Assembly: GCA_017536545.1 (NCBI GenBank)
Contig: JAFXHF010000003.1
Location: 1-53,314 of the forward strand
Direction: 5' to 3'
DNA from: a bacterium
GTDB lineage: Bacteria; Cyanobacteriota; Vampirovibrionia; Gastranaerophilales; Gastranaerophilaceae
DNA: 53,314 nt
A program made the position numbers and the translations under genes. The notes under the pieces were generated by a model, which saw only the letters and a program-made list of their open reading frames with translations, was not told the DNA's origin and ran no database searches. Below are positions 1 through 10,960 of this stretch, in pieces. Position 1 is the first letter of the stretch; the number at the start of each line of letters is the position of its first letter.

Positions 1-840
1 AAAGCAAAAGAAGCAGGCTCAGGTGCAATTATTTGTGCTTCAACAGGTAACACTTCAGCTTCAGCTGCTGCCTATGGTGCTAAAGCTGGACTAAAGACTT
101 ACGTTTTAATCCCAGATGGTTATATTGCACTGGGTAAACTTTCTCAAGCAATGATGTACGGTGCAGAAATTATCGCAATTCAAGGTAATTTTGACAAAGC
201 ACTTGAAATGGTTCGTGAAATTTCTGAAAAACACCCGATTACATTAGTTAACTCAGTTAACCCATACAGAATTGAAGGTCAAAAAACAGGTGCTTTTGAA
301 ATTATCGAAGCTCTAGGCCAAGCACCAGACTACCACTTCATTCCAGTAGGAAATGCTGGTAACATCACTGCTTACTGGAAAGGTTACAAAGAATGGTTTA
401 ACTTGGGTAAAGTTAAAAACTTACCAAAAATGATGGGGTTCGAAGCAGAAGGTGCAGCTGCAATTGTTAAAGGCGAAAGAATTATGTACCCAGAAACTCT
501 TGCTACAGCAATCCGTATCGGTAACCCTGCAAGCTGGAAATACGCAGAAGCAGCTCGTGACGAAAGTAACGGTATGATTAATTTCGTAACTGATGATGAA
601 ATTGTTGCAGCATATAAACTTATCGCATCGACTGAAGGAGTTCTTGCAGAACCAGCATCAGCAGCTTCAGTTGCAGGCTTAATCAAAGTTAAAGACCAAG
701 TTAAAGCAGGCTCAAAAATCGTTTGTATCCTAACAGGAAACGGACTAAAAGACCCTGATAATGCAATTAAATATGGTAACGCCGATGTTAAGAAAACATC
801 TTCTGAATTAAATGATATTTTAAAAGCAATGAATATATAA
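1..840 (+). CDS. thrC: Threonine synthase, C-terminal part (5' end outside window)
   Basis: PLP-dependent enzyme that converts O-phosphohomoserine to threonine in the cytosol. The frame is open from base 1 and ends with TAA at 838-840, so 279 residues are visible. The visible part starts with [20 protein letters not shown]; the [17 protein letters not shown] stretch is the phosphate/PLP-binding region of this family. It continues through [19 protein letters not shown] and [12 protein letters not shown], and closes with the [12 protein letters not shown]-terminal motif. The PLP lysine should lie upstream of the window. A rho-independent terminator follows directly, so this is probably the last gene of its transcript. 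The family call is secure. Confidence 0.95.
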   Translation, partial: KAKEAGSGAIICASTGNTSASAAAYGAKAGLKTYVLIPDGYIALGKLSQAMMYGAEIIAIQGNFDKALEMVREISEKHPITLVNSVNPYRIEGQKTGAFEIIEALGQAPDYHFIPVGNAGNITAYWKGYKEWFNLGKVKNLPKMMGFEAEGAAAIVKGERIMYPETLATAIRIGNPASWKYAEAARDESNGMINFVTDDEIVAAYKLIASTEGVLAEPASAASVAGLIKVKDQVKAGSKIVCILTGNGLKDPDNAIKYGNADVKKTSSELNDILKAMNI

Positions 841-845
841 ACAAC

Positions 846-879
846 AAAAAAGGTTTTGGAAATATCCAAAACCTTTTTT
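846..879 (+). terminator. Rho-independent terminator after thrC
   Basis: Inverted repeat AAAAAAGGTTTTGGA / TCCAAAACCTTTTTT with an AATA loop, ending in a T run, six bases after the thrC stop. Because the stem is flanked by A and T runs it could also act on the minus strand, downstream of the gene that ends at 897. Confidence 0.85.
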
Positions 880-896
880 AGTATATTTATTCGAAA

Positions 897-1322
897 CTAG
901 TCTTCTTCTGCAACTACAACTGTTTGTTTTGCATCAATGCGACCTGCGTTGTATAAAGTTGTTGCAATAATACCAATACCAGCAGCAACTGCTGTTGCTA
1001 CTAATGCAGCTTTACCTTTAAGAACTTTTGCTGCATCTGCAATAACTTCAGCTTTTTTACCTGGTTTTGCTGCAACCTTCTTGAAGATATCTCCAACTTT
1101 ACCTTTGAAAACTTTTTCACCTAAAGTTTCAAAAACTTTTTTCATTGATTTTGCAAGTTTTGGGAATTTTTCAGCATTTGACATAACTTTCAAACCACCA
1201 TATGCTAAACCTGCAGTTGTACCTAGACCTACAGTTGCCATTGTTACATTTGCTAAATGTTTTTTACCTTTCCCTTTTTGTGGAACTGTATAAACATTGT
1301 AACCGTTGATTGCTTCTATCAT
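897..1322 (-). CDS. Small membrane-associated protein of unknown function
   Basis: 141 residues, not assigned to a known family. Two hydrophobic Ala/Gly-rich segments (about residues 26-45 and 105-124) flank a very basic, amphipathic middle (about 50-100: KFPKLAKSMKKVFETLGEKV, KAAAKPGKKAEV-like lysine repeats). The C terminus is acidic (VVVAEED). There is no cleavable signal peptide, because the N terminus starts MIEAINGYNVYTVP. The start at 1322 is supported by AAAGG ten bases upstream. It lies downstream of rpoC2 on the same strand but is separated from it by a terminator, so it is probably transcribed alone. The layout suggests a protein that sits in or on a membrane; the function is unknown. 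Confidence 0.75.
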   Translation of the reverse strand: MIEAINGYNVYTVPQKGKGKKHLANVTMATVGLGTTAGLAYGGLKVMSNAEKFPKLAKSMKKVFETLGEKVFKGKVGDIFKKVAAKPGKKAEVIADAAKVLKGKAALVATAVAAGIGIIATTLYNAGRIDAKQTVVVAEED

Positions 1323-1417
1323 AAATTTTACCTTTCTAAAAAAGTCCTACCTATGCATGCATTAAAACGCAAAATTTTATAATTTGCTACTTCTTTACAA
1401 AATCCTTTACAAATGTT

Positions 1418-1447
1418 AAAAAGACCCCTAAACTTAGGGGTCTTTTT
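1418..1447 (-). terminator. Rho-independent terminator after rpoC2
   Basis: Near-perfect stem AAAAAGACCCCT / AGGGGTCTTTTT with an AAACTT loop, 24 bases beyond the rpoC2 stop. It should end the rpoB-rpoC1-rpoC2 transcript and insulate the small gene at 897-1322. Confidence 0.9.
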
Positions 1448-1470
1448 AAGTTTTATCGAAGTTTTGAAAA

Positions 1471-4400
1471 CTATTCTTCGTCATCCAAATTGAAATCAGG
1501 AGCACCGAACATACCTTCAATTTCTTCTAGAATTGCAGAAGGTTTTCTAGCTTGATTTCTTTGAGCAACTGCACGTTTTCTTTCTTCTCTATCACGTTCT
1601 TCATCAGCATTGATTAAGTGATGGAAACCAGTACCAGCTGGGATTAAGCGACCAATAATAACGTTTTCTTTCAAACCTCTTAACAAGTCACGTTTACCAT
1701 CAACTGCTGCTTCAGTTAAGATTCTTGTTGTTTCTTGGAATGAAGCTGCTGAAATGAAACTTTCTGTATTCAATGAAGCTTTTGTAATACCTAACAACAT
1801 GTATTCACAAGTTGCAGGAGTTTTACCAGCTTCTTCAGCAAGTTTGTTTTCTTTTTCGTAAGTTTGCATTTCAATCAACTCACCTGGTAATAGGTTAGTA
1901 TCACCAGCGTCAACAACCTTAACTTTCTTAGTCATTTGACGAACGATAATTTCGATGTGTTTATCAGCGATTTCAACACCTTGTGAACGGTATACACGTT
2001 GTACTTCGTCTACCAAGTATTGTTGAGCAGCTTCAGGGCCACATAATCTCATAACATCGTGTGGGTTCATAGGACCTGAAGTTAATGGTTGACCTTTTGT
2101 AATTTTTTGACCGTTTGATACGATTACATTAGAGTCAATCGCATATTTGATTTCAACAGATGAACCATCGGCATCAACCAAGAACAATCTTGGAAGACCG
2201 TCATCGTCGATTTCAATTTTAGCAGTACCATCGTATTCTGCTAAGATAGCACAATCTTTTGGTTTTCTACCTTCTAATAGCTCTTCTACTTTCGGAAGAC
2301 CTTGAACGATATCGCCTGTCTTTTCTCTTTCGAATACTAATGTTGCAAGTAAGTCGCCTCTAAGAACTAACGCACCTGAGTCGATTTGTAACATTGTACC
2401 TGGGCTGATTAAGTATGGACGTCCATTTCTGATTGAAACAGAACCTTTGTTAACCGCAGTAACAACACCTGAAACAGGAGCTGTTTCGCCACTTTCAGCT
2501 AACACTTTATCAGCTTTAACAAATTCACCCTTCTTAACAACAGCTTTACCTTTTACAGAAACAGCTGTTTCAGAAGATTCAGAAATTAATAGAAGTCTTC
2601 TTACATCTTCTTCTTCTGATTTAATTGAAGCAACTGCATCGTGCATTGCTAGAACTTGAGTTTTTGCAACTGGAGTTTTTGGATCGATAGTTTCGCCATC
2701 TTTAACCAATAATTCAGTTTGCAATGAAGAAGTTTTAGATGAACCTTCCATTTCACGACGAACGATTAAGTTTTCTAATACAACGATTCTTAATGAACCT
2801 TGTCCATCAAGTTCTACCATACCTTTAAGGTGTGATAGGTAACCTTGCATTTGAAGAACTAAACTTGTTCTTGTGATTGTAGCACCGTCAACGTTTCTTA
2901 CTCTAGCACCATCTTTGTATTGAAGTTGAGTTACAGGGATGATATCGATTAATTCATCTGTTGTGTTGAATTTAATAGATACATCTTTTTGGTTAACTTC
3001 TAATACTTGAACTGGTCTTACTAAGATTTGTACAGGTTGATTTGCAATAGAATCATCATCTAATGATAATGTAGAATCTAATTCTTCATCTAAATCATCA
3101 AGAGCCAAATCATCAACTGAAGAATCCATGATTGTAACAATTGAAGTTTCTTTAGCTTTGATACCATCAGCAATTACTGTACCTTTCTTAATAACTTCAC
3201 CTTCGTCAACTTTCAATTCAGAAATGCTTGACAATGAGTGAACTTCACCAGGTCTGATAGTGATTTCGTGAATAACGTCGTTATATTCTTTGAATTCAAC
3301 TACACCGTCGATGTGGCAGTAAACGTCTTTAACAACTTCAGTACCAGCAGTAACTGTTGTTCCGTTTTCAACCATTTTCAATGTAGCATCCTTGTTGATT
3401 TGGTGAATTTCTTCAGGAATAAATACAACTTTACCAGGTTTAGTGATGATTTGATTTTCATCAACTTCAACGTCAACGTATCTGATTTCACCAGAAGAAG
3501 TTACAGCACAATCATCGTCAATAAGTTCGGCAATAATCATACCATTTTCAACTGTTGTATCAACTGGAGCTTTAACGATGTATTTTTCACCAGTTTTATC
3601 AACTGTCCAAAGTTGTTCTTTTTTAGTTTGTTCAAATGAAGCATTTTCTGGTTGTAAAGATGCGATTACGATTGTTAATTCTTTACCAGAAACAATCTTT
3701 TTAATCTTTTTACCATCAAATTTAGCTTCTTCGATAACTAAATCATCACCAACTCTAACTTCACCACCGTGTTCAGAAATTGTCAATGTTTCAGCAAGTT
3801 TTTCACCTTCAGAAACTTTTTGACCATCTTTAACAAGAACTTTAGAACCACCAGGTAGAGTATAAACGTCACCGCCTAATACCCAAATAATACCTTGTTT
3901 GTTAGTTGTTCTAGAAACGTTACCTTGTCTATCTTTCTTTTCATCAGCTTTGAAGTCTTCGAATACAACTTCACCAGAGATATCAGTTGTAATATCTTTA
4001 GTAGCTTTTTCTGTTAGACGAGAGCTGTCACCTTGTGAAGATGGAGCGTGTTCAGCCAACTTGAAGCCTTTTGGAATTTCCATACCGTCTGTAACAAATA
4101 ATGTTGCACCAGCTGGGATGTGGTATTTAACAGATCTTTTTTCACCTTTAACTTCGATATCAGCTTCATACATAGATACTTGAACGATATCCCCGTGACG
4201 AGTTCTAAGTTCTCTAGCTTTGATTTTAGAAACAACAGTACCAGCTTCACGAGCCAAGATTTCTTTCTTAGCTTCTTTAACGCCAACCGCACCACCTGTG
4301 TGGAAGGTTCTCATTGTAAGCTGTGTACCAGGTTCACCAATTGATTGAGCTGCAATGATACCGATAGCTTCACCAACATCAACTGATTTTTGAGTTGTTA

Positions 4401-5328
4401 AAGCCCATCCATAACATTTTTGGCAAACGCCGTATTCTAAACCACAAGTTAAACCTGAACGAACTTTTAATTCAGTTAGATCTAAACCTGAAATTTTCTT
4501 AATATCATCACGATCCATTGTTGTACCGTTAGCAACTAATACATTACCTTCAGCATCAACAATATCTTGAGCTACTGTTCTACCTAACAATCTGTCAATT
4601 AGAGGAACGATAACTACATCACCATCCATAATTGGTTGCATGTTAATGTATTTTTCAGTACCACAGTCTTCAGCTCTAATAATTACGTCTTGAGCAACGT
4701 CAACCAAACGTCTAGTCAAGTAACCAGAGTCAGCTGTTTTCAACGCTGTATCTACAAGACCTTTACGAGCACCGTATGAAGAAATGATGTACTCAGTAAC
4801 TGATAGACCTTCTTTAAAGTTAGATTTGATAGGTAAGTCGATGATCTGACCTTGTGCGTCTGCCATCAAACCACGCATACCAACTAACTGAGATACTTGT
4901 GATAAGTTACCACGAGCACCTGAGAAAGCCATCATGTAAACTGGGTTTAATTTATCAAAGTTTGAAACTACTTGTTCTGTCAACTTAGCTGTTGTTTCAG
5001 ACCAAGTATCAATAACTTTTGTATATCTTTCTACCTCAGTAATTTCACCTTTAAGGTATCTATTTGTAGATTTTTCAATCTCTTTTTCAGCTGATTCCAA
5101 CAACTCTTTTTTTACTGATGGAACTGACAAGTCAGCAATAGAAATTGTTGTACCTGAAACAGTAGCGTATTTATAACCTAAATCTTTCAAAGCATTAGCC
5201 AAAGCTGCAGCTTTTGCACCACCGTATTCCAAATACATTTGACCCAACAGTTTTCCCAACGATTTTTTGTTCATTGGTTCGTTGATGAAATCAGGTGTTT
5301 TTTTAGTATTTGTATATGTTCTTTCCAT
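1471..5328 (-). CDS. rpoC2: DNA-directed RNA polymerase subunit beta' (C-terminal half, cyanobacterial RpoC2)
   Basis: C-terminal portion of the bacterial beta' subunit, a separate polypeptide in Cyanobacteria and plastids. 1285 residues, close to the usual cyanobacterial length. Visible landmarks: [21 protein letters not shown] (about 133-153), [20 protein letters not shown] (185-204), the second zinc site (C222, C295, C302, C305), and the bridge-helix/trigger-loop region [20 protein letters not shown] (323-342). A long insert of repeated beta-rich modules lies between about 350 and 960, typical of cyanobacterial RpoC2. The C terminus returns to the conserved [10 protein letters not shown] region. 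The start ATG has AAGGAAAATTAGA upstream. It is 44 bases from rpoC1, third in the rpoB operon. Confidence 0.97.
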   Translation of the reverse strand: MERTYTNTKKTPDFINEPMNKKSLGKLLGQMYLEYGGAKAAALANALKDLGYKYATVSGTTISIADLSVPSVKKELLESAEKEIEKSTNRYLKGEITEVERYTKVIDTWSETTAKLTEQVVSNFDKLNPVYMMAFSGARGNLSQVSQLVGMRGLMADAQGQIIDLPIKSNFKEGLSVTEYIISSYGARKGLVDTALKTADSGYLTRRLVDVAQDVIIRAEDCGTEKYINMQPIMDGDVVIVPLIDRLLGRTVAQDIVDAEGNVLVANGTTMDRDDIKKISGLDLTELKVRSGLTCGLEYGVCQKCYGWALTTQKSVDVGEAIGIIAAQSIGEPGTQLTMRTFHTGGAVGVKEAKKEILAREAGTVVSKIKARELRTRHGDIVQVSMYEADIEVKGEKRSVKYHIPAGATLFVTDGMEIPKGFKLAEHAPSSQGDSSRLTEKATKDITTDISGEVVFEDFKADEKKDRQGNVSRTTNKQGIIWVLGGDVYTLPGGSKVLVKDGQKVSEGEKLAETLTISEHGGEVRVGDDLVIEEAKFDGKKIKKIVSGKELTIVIASLQPENASFEQTKKEQLWTVDKTGEKYIVKAPVDTTVENGMIIAELIDDDCAVTSSGEIRYVDVEVDENQIITKPGKVVFIPEEIHQINKDATLKMVENGTTVTAGTEVVKDVYCHIDGVVEFKEYNDVIHEITIRPGEVHSLSSISELKVDEGEVIKKGTVIADGIKAKETSIVTIMDSSVDDLALDDLDEELDSTLSLDDDSIANQPVQILVRPVQVLEVNQKDVSIKFNTTDELIDIIPVTQLQYKDGARVRNVDGATITRTSLVLQMQGYLSHLKGMVELDGQGSLRIVVLENLIVRREMEGSSKTSSLQTELLVKDGETIDPKTPVAKTQVLAMHDAVASIKSEEEDVRRLLLISESSETAVSVKGKAVVKKGEFVKADKVLAESGETAPVSGVVTAVNKGSVSIRNGRPYLISPGTMLQIDSGALVLRGDLLATLVFEREKTGDIVQGLPKVEELLEGRKPKDCAILAEYDGTAKIEIDDDGLPRLFLVDADGSSVEIKYAIDSNVIVSNGQKITKGQPLTSGPMNPHDVMRLCGPEAAQQYLVDEVQRVYRSQGVEIADKHIEIIVRQMTKKVKVVDAGDTNLLPGELIEMQTYEKENKLAEEAGKTPATCEYMLLGITKASLNTESFISAASFQETTRILTEAAVDGKRDLLRGLKENVIIGRLIPAGTGFHHLINADEERDREERKRAVAQRNQARKPSAILEEIEGMFGAPDFNLDDEE

Positions 5329-5372
5329 TCTAATTTTCCTTCAATTAGTTAATTTTTACACTGATTTTACAC

Positions 5373-7082
5373 TTATACAAGTGCTTTTCTAACCTCTTCG
5401 TTGAAGATAATTCTACCAACAGTTGTTTCTAATCTGTTACCTTTTTCATCTCTTACAACGATCTTGTCGTGAAGTTTGATTACGCCAACTTCAAGAGCTG
5501 AGATAGCATCTTGGAAGTTATAGAAGTAACCTTTAACTTCTTGTTGATCATCTTTGATAATTGTTAGATAGTGCATACCTAATACCATATCTTGAGATGG
5601 AGTAACGATTGGTTTACCGTTAGCAGGAGCTAACAAGTTGTTAGTAGCTAACATCAACATTCTAGCTTCAGCTTGAGCTTCGATTGAAAGTGGTACGTGA
5701 ACAGCCATTTGGTCACCGTCGAAGTCAGCGTTGAACGCTGTACAAGCAAGTGGGTGAAGTTGGATTGCACGACCTTCTACCAATTTTGGTTCGAAAGCTT
5801 GGATACCTAATCTGTGAAGGGTTGGAGCACGGTTTAACATAACTGGGTGTCCATCAATTACCTCTTCTAAGATATCCCAAACAATGTGTTCAGATCTTTC
5901 AATTTTCTTCTTAGCTGATTTGATGTTTTGAACATATCCTCTTTCGATAAGTTTGTTAACAACAAACGGCTTGAACAATTCGATTGCCATTTCTTTTGGC
6001 AAACCACATTGGTTCAATTGAAGAGTTGGACCTACAACGATTACTGAACGACCAGAGTAGTCAACACGTTTACCTAACAAGTTTTGACGGAAACGACCTT
6101 GTTTACCTTCAATAATGTTAGATAGAGATTTTAACGCTCTGTTGTTAGGACCAACAACTGTACGTCCACGACGACCGTTATCAATCAAAGCGTCAACTGC
6201 TTCTTGTAACATTCTTTTTTCGTTTCTAACGATGATTTCTGGAGCACCCATTTCCAACAATCTTTGTAAACGGTTGTTTCTGTTGATAACACGTCTGTAT
6301 AAGTCGTTTAAGTCAGATGTTGCAAATCTACCACCATCTAATTGAACCATTGGTCTTAAATCTGGTGGAGTAACAGGAAGTACATTCATAATCATCCATG
6401 TAGGATTTGTATCTGAAGAAATCAAGCTATCTAATAATCTTAATCTCTTAATTAATTTTGATTTCTTTTGAACTGAAGTTACGTTACCAGCCAATTCTGT
6501 TCTGATTTCTTCAGCTAAAGCTTTAATATCAACTTCAGCTAAAAGTTCTTGAATAGCTTCAGCACCGATACCAACTTTTAAAGTTGATTCTTCATTTTCT
6601 GCCATGAAGTCTTCGTATTCTTCTTCAGTTAATAATTGTAATTTTTTGAAATCACTATCACCGCCATCAATTACAACGTAGCTGTTGAAATAGATAACTT
6701 GTTCAAGATCTTTCAAAGTCATATCTAAAAGTAAGCCTAAGTATGATGGGATACCTTTCAAGAACCAGATATGAGAAACTGGAGCTGCAAGTTTAATGTG
6801 TCCCATTCTGTGACGACGAACTTTTGAATCAGTAACTTCAACGCCGCAACGTTCACAGATGATACCTTTATGTCTTACTCTTTTGTACTTTCCGCAATAA
6901 CATTCCCAGTCTTTTGTAGGCCCGAAAATTCTTTCGCAGAATAAACCATCTCTTTCAGGTTTTAAAGTACGATAGTTGATTGTTTCCGGTTTAGTAACTT
7001 CGCCGTGCGACCATTGAAGTATTCTATCCGGAGATGCAATACTAATTCGTATATAATCGAAATAATCAATACTTGTTGACAT
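5373..7082 (-). CDS. rpoC1: DNA-directed RNA polymerase subunit gamma (N-terminal half of beta', RpoC1)
   Basis: N-terminal portion of the split beta' subunit; carries the catalytic magnesium site. 569 residues, slightly shorter than typical cyanobacterial RpoC1. Visible features: zinc-binding cysteines C61, C63, C76 and C79; the lid/rudder region around [20 protein letters not shown] (328-347); and the catalytic loop NADFDGDQ at 451-458 with three aspartates. The protein ends soon after ...[15 protein letters not shown], as expected for the split. The start has AAAGGAG nine bases upstream. It lies between rpoB and rpoC2 on the same strand, and a 19-base hairpin sits in the rpoB-rpoC1 gap. 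Confidence 0.97.
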   Translation of the reverse strand: MSTSIDYFDYIRISIASPDRILQWSHGEVTKPETINYRTLKPERDGLFCERIFGPTKDWECYCGKYKRVRHKGIICERCGVEVTDSKVRRHRMGHIKLAAPVSHIWFLKGIPSYLGLLLDMTLKDLEQVIYFNSYVVIDGGDSDFKKLQLLTEEEYEDFMAENEESTLKVGIGAEAIQELLAEVDIKALAEEIRTELAGNVTSVQKKSKLIKRLRLLDSLISSDTNPTWMIMNVLPVTPPDLRPMVQLDGGRFATSDLNDLYRRVINRNNRLQRLLEMGAPEIIVRNEKRMLQEAVDALIDNGRRGRTVVGPNNRALKSLSNIIEGKQGRFRQNLLGKRVDYSGRSVIVVGPTLQLNQCGLPKEMAIELFKPFVVNKLIERGYVQNIKSAKKKIERSEHIVWDILEEVIDGHPVMLNRAPTLHRLGIQAFEPKLVEGRAIQLHPLACTAFNADFDGDQMAVHVPLSIEAQAEARMLMLATNNLLAPANGKPIVTPSQDMVLGMHYLTIIKDDQQEVKGYFYNFQDAISALEVGVIKLHDKIVVRDEKGNRLETTVGRIIFNEEVRKALV

Positions 7083-7128
7083 TTATAATGTTCTCCTTTT
7101 TCCGTTTAGTGAGTGAGGCGAAAGTCTT

Positions 7129-7147
7129 GTGAACTTCCGCCGTTCAC
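7129..7147 (-). promoter_or_regulatory. Hairpin in the rpoB-rpoC1 intergenic gap
   Basis: Perfect 6-bp inverted repeat GTGAAC / GTTCAC with a 7-base loop (TTCCGCC) in the 78-bp gap between rpoB and rpoC1. No T run follows, so it is not a standard terminator. It could be an RNase processing or stability element; the function is inferred only from its position. Confidence 0.45.
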
Positions 7148-7160
7148 ACTTCAATTATTT

Positions 7161-10100
7161 TTATAGATCTCCAAAAGTAGTTGGTGTTTCAAAGAAGTTG
7201 ATGTTCAACAACTCTGAATCAACGTCTGATAATGTACGTTTAGGAGCTGCTTTTCTCAAATCGTCCATATCAGTCATCAAGTCTACTTCTTGACCGTCTT
7301 TTTTAGCTACTGTTATGTCTAAACCAATACTTTGTAATTCTCTTACAAGTACTTTGAATGATTCAGGAATACCAGGTCTTGGGATGTTATCACCTTTAAC
7401 GATTGCTTCATATGCTCTGTTTCTACCGTTAACATCATCTGATTTGATTGTTAACATTTCTTGAAGAGTATAAGCAGCACCGTAAGCTTCTAACGCCCAA
7501 ACTTCCATCTCACCGAATCTTTGACCACCGAATTGAGCTTTACCACCCAATGGTTGTTGAGTTACTAGTGAGTAAGGACCAGTACTTCTTGCGTGAATCT
7601 TATCATCAACTAAGTGAACAAGTTTCAAGAAGTAAGTTAAACCTACTGCAACTGGTCTGTCGAATGGTTCACCAGTTCTACCATCGATAAGTAAAACTTT
7701 ACCATCTTCGCCAACCCAATCACAACCAGATTCTTTAATACCTCTTAATAGCTCAGCTTTTGTTGCGATTTCTGATTGGTTTTCACCATACATTTCATCG
7801 AATGATGGAGCTTCGTAGTGGTCACCTGTCAAGTATGCAGCCAAACCTAATAATAATTCATAAGTTTGACCAACGTTCATACGAGAAGGTACACCTAGTG
7901 GGTTCAATACGATATCTACAGGAGTACCATCTGGTAAGAATGGCATATCTTCTTTTGGAAGAATTCTTGATACGATACCTTTGTTACCGTGACGTCCTGA
8001 AAGTTTATCACCTACAGAAACTTTACGTTTTTGAGCGATGTAAACTCTGATAACTGTATTTGCACCTGGTGGAAGTTCATCACCTTTTTCTCTATCGAAT
8101 ACCTTAACGTCAAGTACTCTACCGCCTTCACCGTGAGGAACTCTTAGAGAATTATCTTTAACATCTCTTGCTTTTTCAGCGAAGATTGCTCTTAATAGTT
8201 TTTCTTCTGGTGGGTGTTCAGATTCACCTTTTGGTGTAACTTTACCTACCAAGATATCATCAGCATAAACTCTAGCACCGATACGAACAATACCACGTTC
8301 ATCCAAGTGTCTTAAAGCGTCTTCTGACACGTTTGGAATTTCACGAGTAATTTCTTCTGGTCCAAGTTTAGTTTGACGAGCTTCAATTTCTAATTTTTCA
8401 ATGTGTAATGATGTGAAGATATCATCGTGAACGCATCTTTCAGAAAGTAAGATAGCATCCTCAAAGTTGTAACCTTCCCAAGGCATATAAGCAACCAAGA
8501 TGTTTTTACCTAATGAAAGTTCACCACCACAAGTTGATGCACCGTCAGCGATTACATCACCTGCTTTAACCTTATCTCCTTCGTTAACGATAGGTCTTTG
8601 GTTAATACAAGTATCTTGGTTAGAACGAACATATTTCATTAATGTATAAATATGTGGTTTACCTTGTACGTCTCTGATTACAATTTCTTCACCAACAACT
8701 CTTTCTACTGTACCGTCTACATCAGCAACGATAACCATACCTGAGTCTTTTGCTACACGACCTTCAAGACCTGTACCAACTCTTGGTCTTTGAGTGATAA
8801 GAAGAGGTACTGCTTGACGTTGCATGTTAGAACCCATCAATGCACGGTTAGCATCGTCGTGTTCGATGAACGGAATCATAGAAGTCGCAACTGAAATGAT
8901 TTGGATAGGGCAAACACCCACATAGTCAACTTTAGAAGCTTCAGTCATAATGAATTCTGAACGGTATCTAGCAGGTACCATTGATTCTACGAATGTTCTA
9001 TCTTTAGTTAACTTAACGTCAGCTGGAGCACAACGGAAGTTTTCGTCAGCGTCAGCTGTCATATAAACAACTTCATCAGTTACAACACCGTCTTTAACAA
9101 CAAAGAACGGAGATTCAACGAAACCATAATCGTTAACTTTAGCGTGAGTAGCTAAAGAACCGATCAAACCAGCGTTAGGACCTTCTGGAGTTTCGATAGG
9201 ACAAATACGTCCGTAGTGAGAAGGGTGAATATCACGAACAGCAAAACCTGCTCTTTCTCTTTGTAAACCACCAGGTCCAAGAGCTGAAATACGACGTTTG
9301 TGAGTCAATTCAGCAAGTGGGTTTGTTTGGTCCATGAACTGTGATAATTGAGAAGAACCGAAGAATTCTTTCAATGAAGCAACTAATGGTTTAGTGTTCA
9401 ACAAGTTCAATGGTGTTAATGTTTCAGAATCTTGAAGAGTCATTCTTTCTTTAACGATTCTTTCGATTCTTGATAAACCAACTCTGAATTGGTTTTGTAA
9501 CAATTCACCAACTGAACGGATTCTTCTGTTACCCAAGTGGTCGATATCATCCAATTGACCTTCATCATAAGTTAAGTTGATTAAGTATTCAATTGTTGAA
9601 ACGATATCTTCAACAGTTAATGTTCTTTGGTTGTTTGGAATATTTAAGTTTAATTTTTTGTTTAATTTATAACGACCTACACGACCGATATCGTATTTTT
9701 TCTCATCAAAGAATCTTGATTCTAAGATTTGACGTCCACCTTGAGGTGAAGCTGGGTCACCAGGTCTTAATTTTTTGTACAATTCTACTAATGCTTCATC
9801 TGTAGTTTCTGTTGGGTCTTTTTCTAAAGTTTTCTTCAAGAATTCAAAGTGAGTGAATTTTGATTCCATTTCAGAAACTGTAATACCCATAGCTTTAAGT
9901 AAAGTTGTAGCTAAGATTTTTCTGTTTTTGTCGATTTTAACGTGGATTACATCGTTAGAATCTGTTTCAATTTTCAACCAAGCACCACGGTTAGGAATCA
10001 TTGTAGCGTTGTATAAACGTTTTCCTGTTGGTGAAGGTTCGCACTTGAAGTAAACACCAGGAGAACGTACGATTTGTGATACGATTACACGTTCTGCACC

Positions 10101-10478
10101 GTTAACAATGAAAGTACCTTTGTCAGTCATTGTTGGGATGTCACCAATGTAAACTTCTTGTTCTTTAATTTCACCGCTGTCACGGTTAACTAATCTAATC
10201 ATAACGCGTAATTGTTTTGCATAAGTTGCGTCATGAATTCTAGCTTCTTCAACTGTATACTTCGCATTGTCGAAAGTATAGTTTGGTAAGAAGTGTAATT
10301 CTAATCTGCCTGTATAGTCTTTAATAGGAGAGAAAGAAAGTAATTCTTCTTTCAAACCTTCTTTTAAGAACCATTCAAACGATTTTTTTTGCACTTCAAT
10401 AAGGTCTGGTAAATCGTCCAAACGAGTATGAGGAATACCCATTGGCGTTACTCTTTTTGCATATTTTGTCTCAGACAT
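7161..10478 (-). CDS. rpoB: DNA-directed RNA polymerase subunit beta
   Basis: Catalytic beta subunit of RNA polymerase, about 1105 residues and typical of Cyanobacteria. The rifampicin pocket at about residues 375-406 reads [20 protein letters not shown] and then [11 protein letters not shown], with the usual sensitive residues intact. Other landmarks are [10 protein letters not shown], the [10 protein letters not shown] region, [15 protein letters not shown] with its active-site lysine, and PLGVPSRMN near the C terminus. ATG at 10478 is chosen over TTG at 10481 because GAGGTG lies five bases upstream of it. It is the first gene of the rpoB-rpoC1-rpoC2 operon; no rplJ/rplL lies upstream, as in Cyanobacteria. 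A promoter and a roughly 215-base leader precede it. Confidence 0.97.
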   Translation of the reverse strand: MSETKYAKRVTPMGIPHTRLDDLPDLIEVQKKSFEWFLKEGLKEELLSFSPIKDYTGRLELHFLPNYTFDNAKYTVEEARIHDATYAKQLRVMIRLVNRDSGEIKEQEVYIGDIPTMTDKGTFIVNGAERVIVSQIVRSPGVYFKCEPSPTGKRLYNATMIPNRGAWLKIETDSNDVIHVKIDKNRKILATTLLKAMGITVSEMESKFTHFEFLKKTLEKDPTETTDEALVELYKKLRPGDPASPQGGRQILESRFFDEKKYDIGRVGRYKLNKKLNLNIPNNQRTLTVEDIVSTIEYLINLTYDEGQLDDIDHLGNRRIRSVGELLQNQFRVGLSRIERIVKERMTLQDSETLTPLNLLNTKPLVASLKEFFGSSQLSQFMDQTNPLAELTHKRRISALGPGGLQRERAGFAVRDIHPSHYGRICPIETPEGPNAGLIGSLATHAKVNDYGFVESPFFVVKDGVVTDEVVYMTADADENFRCAPADVKLTKDRTFVESMVPARYRSEFIMTEASKVDYVGVCPIQIISVATSMIPFIEHDDANRALMGSNMQRQAVPLLITQRPRVGTGLEGRVAKDSGMVIVADVDGTVERVVGEEIVIRDVQGKPHIYTLMKYVRSNQDTCINQRPIVNEGDKVKAGDVIADGASTCGGELSLGKNILVAYMPWEGYNFEDAILLSERCVHDDIFTSLHIEKLEIEARQTKLGPEEITREIPNVSEDALRHLDERGIVRIGARVYADDILVGKVTPKGESEHPPEEKLLRAIFAEKARDVKDNSLRVPHGEGGRVLDVKVFDREKGDELPPGANTVIRVYIAQKRKVSVGDKLSGRHGNKGIVSRILPKEDMPFLPDGTPVDIVLNPLGVPSRMNVGQTYELLLGLAAYLTGDHYEAPSFDEMYGENQSEIATKAELLRGIKESGCDWVGEDGKVLLIDGRTGEPFDRPVAVGLTYFLKLVHLVDDKIHARSTGPYSLVTQQPLGGKAQFGGQRFGEMEVWALEAYGAAYTLQEMLTIKSDDVNGRNRAYEAIVKGDNIPRPGIPESFKVLVRELQSIGLDITVAKKDGQEVDLMTDMDDLRKAAPKRTLSDVDSELLNINFFETPTTFGDL

Positions 10479-10621
10479 CAATTCACCTCGTTAAATAATG
10501 GTGTACGTACTATAAAACTATTTTTTCTAACTTAAGGCTGTAAACCCTCTACCTTTTTTAAATTTCGAGCATGATTTATATGAAATTTTTTGGTAAATAA
10601 CTGCAATTTCAGGGATCTTTG

Positions 10622-10683
10622 AAAGTTGGTCAAACCCGCTCATAGTCAAATGTTCAGATTTTGGGCATAGTTCACCCAACTTT
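10622..10683 (-). promoter_or_regulatory. Inverted repeat in the long rpoB 5' leader
   Basis: The minus-strand transcript predicted to start near 10695 has a leader of about 215 bases. Its start contains an exact 8-bp inverted repeat, AAAGTTGG (10676-10683, read on minus) and CCAACTTT (10622-10629), enclosing about 46 bases that include a small GGG/CCC stem. This could fold into a leader structure that controls rpoB expression. The rest of the 479-base gap 10482-10960 is AT-rich with no gene; it also holds the two divergent promoters and a direct repeat of TAGTCAAAT. Confidence 0.4.
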
Positions 10684-10701
10684 ACTTTTGCATGTTACTC
10701 C

Positions 10702-10729
10702 ATCATATTACATCAATATTAGTAGTCAA
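10702..10729 (-). promoter_or_regulatory. Sigma-70-type promoter for the rpoB operon
   Basis: Read on the minus strand: -35 TTGACT (10724-10729), 16-base spacer, -10 TATGAT (10702-10707). The predicted start of transcription is near 10695, about 215 bases before the rpoB ATG. The call rests on consensus match and spacing. Confidence 0.65.
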
Positions 10730-10925
10730 GCTAACACCCATTATTTTTTGAAAATTTTTCACATTTTTCTTAACAAAAATTTACAGGGGTAAATACATAT
10801 AGCTGTATGCTTGATTATATCTGCGTTTGAGTGTCAATCGTTCTAGAGAAGAAATTTGAAACATTGCATAAACAAAGAGTTTCAGGCAACCCATCTAAAA
10901 CCCTTATATAGTCAAATATCCAGAC

Positions 10926-10954
10926 TTCACATATCAAAACTCTGATGTTATAAT
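10926..10954 (+). promoter_or_regulatory. Promoter of pgeF, predicted leaderless
   Basis: -35 TTCACA (10926-10931), 17-base spacer, consensus -10 TATAAT (10949-10954). The -10 ends six bases before the ATG at 10961, so transcription should start at or next to the A of the start codon. No Shine-Dalgarno sequence fits between them. Confidence 0.75.
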
Positions 10955-10960
10955 TATCTT

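Noticed and set aside
937..1293. Open frames on the plus strand antisense to the small membrane protein and the rpo genes
   Set aside because: They mirror real genes with strong codon constraint, have no ribosome-binding site and encode low-complexity peptides.
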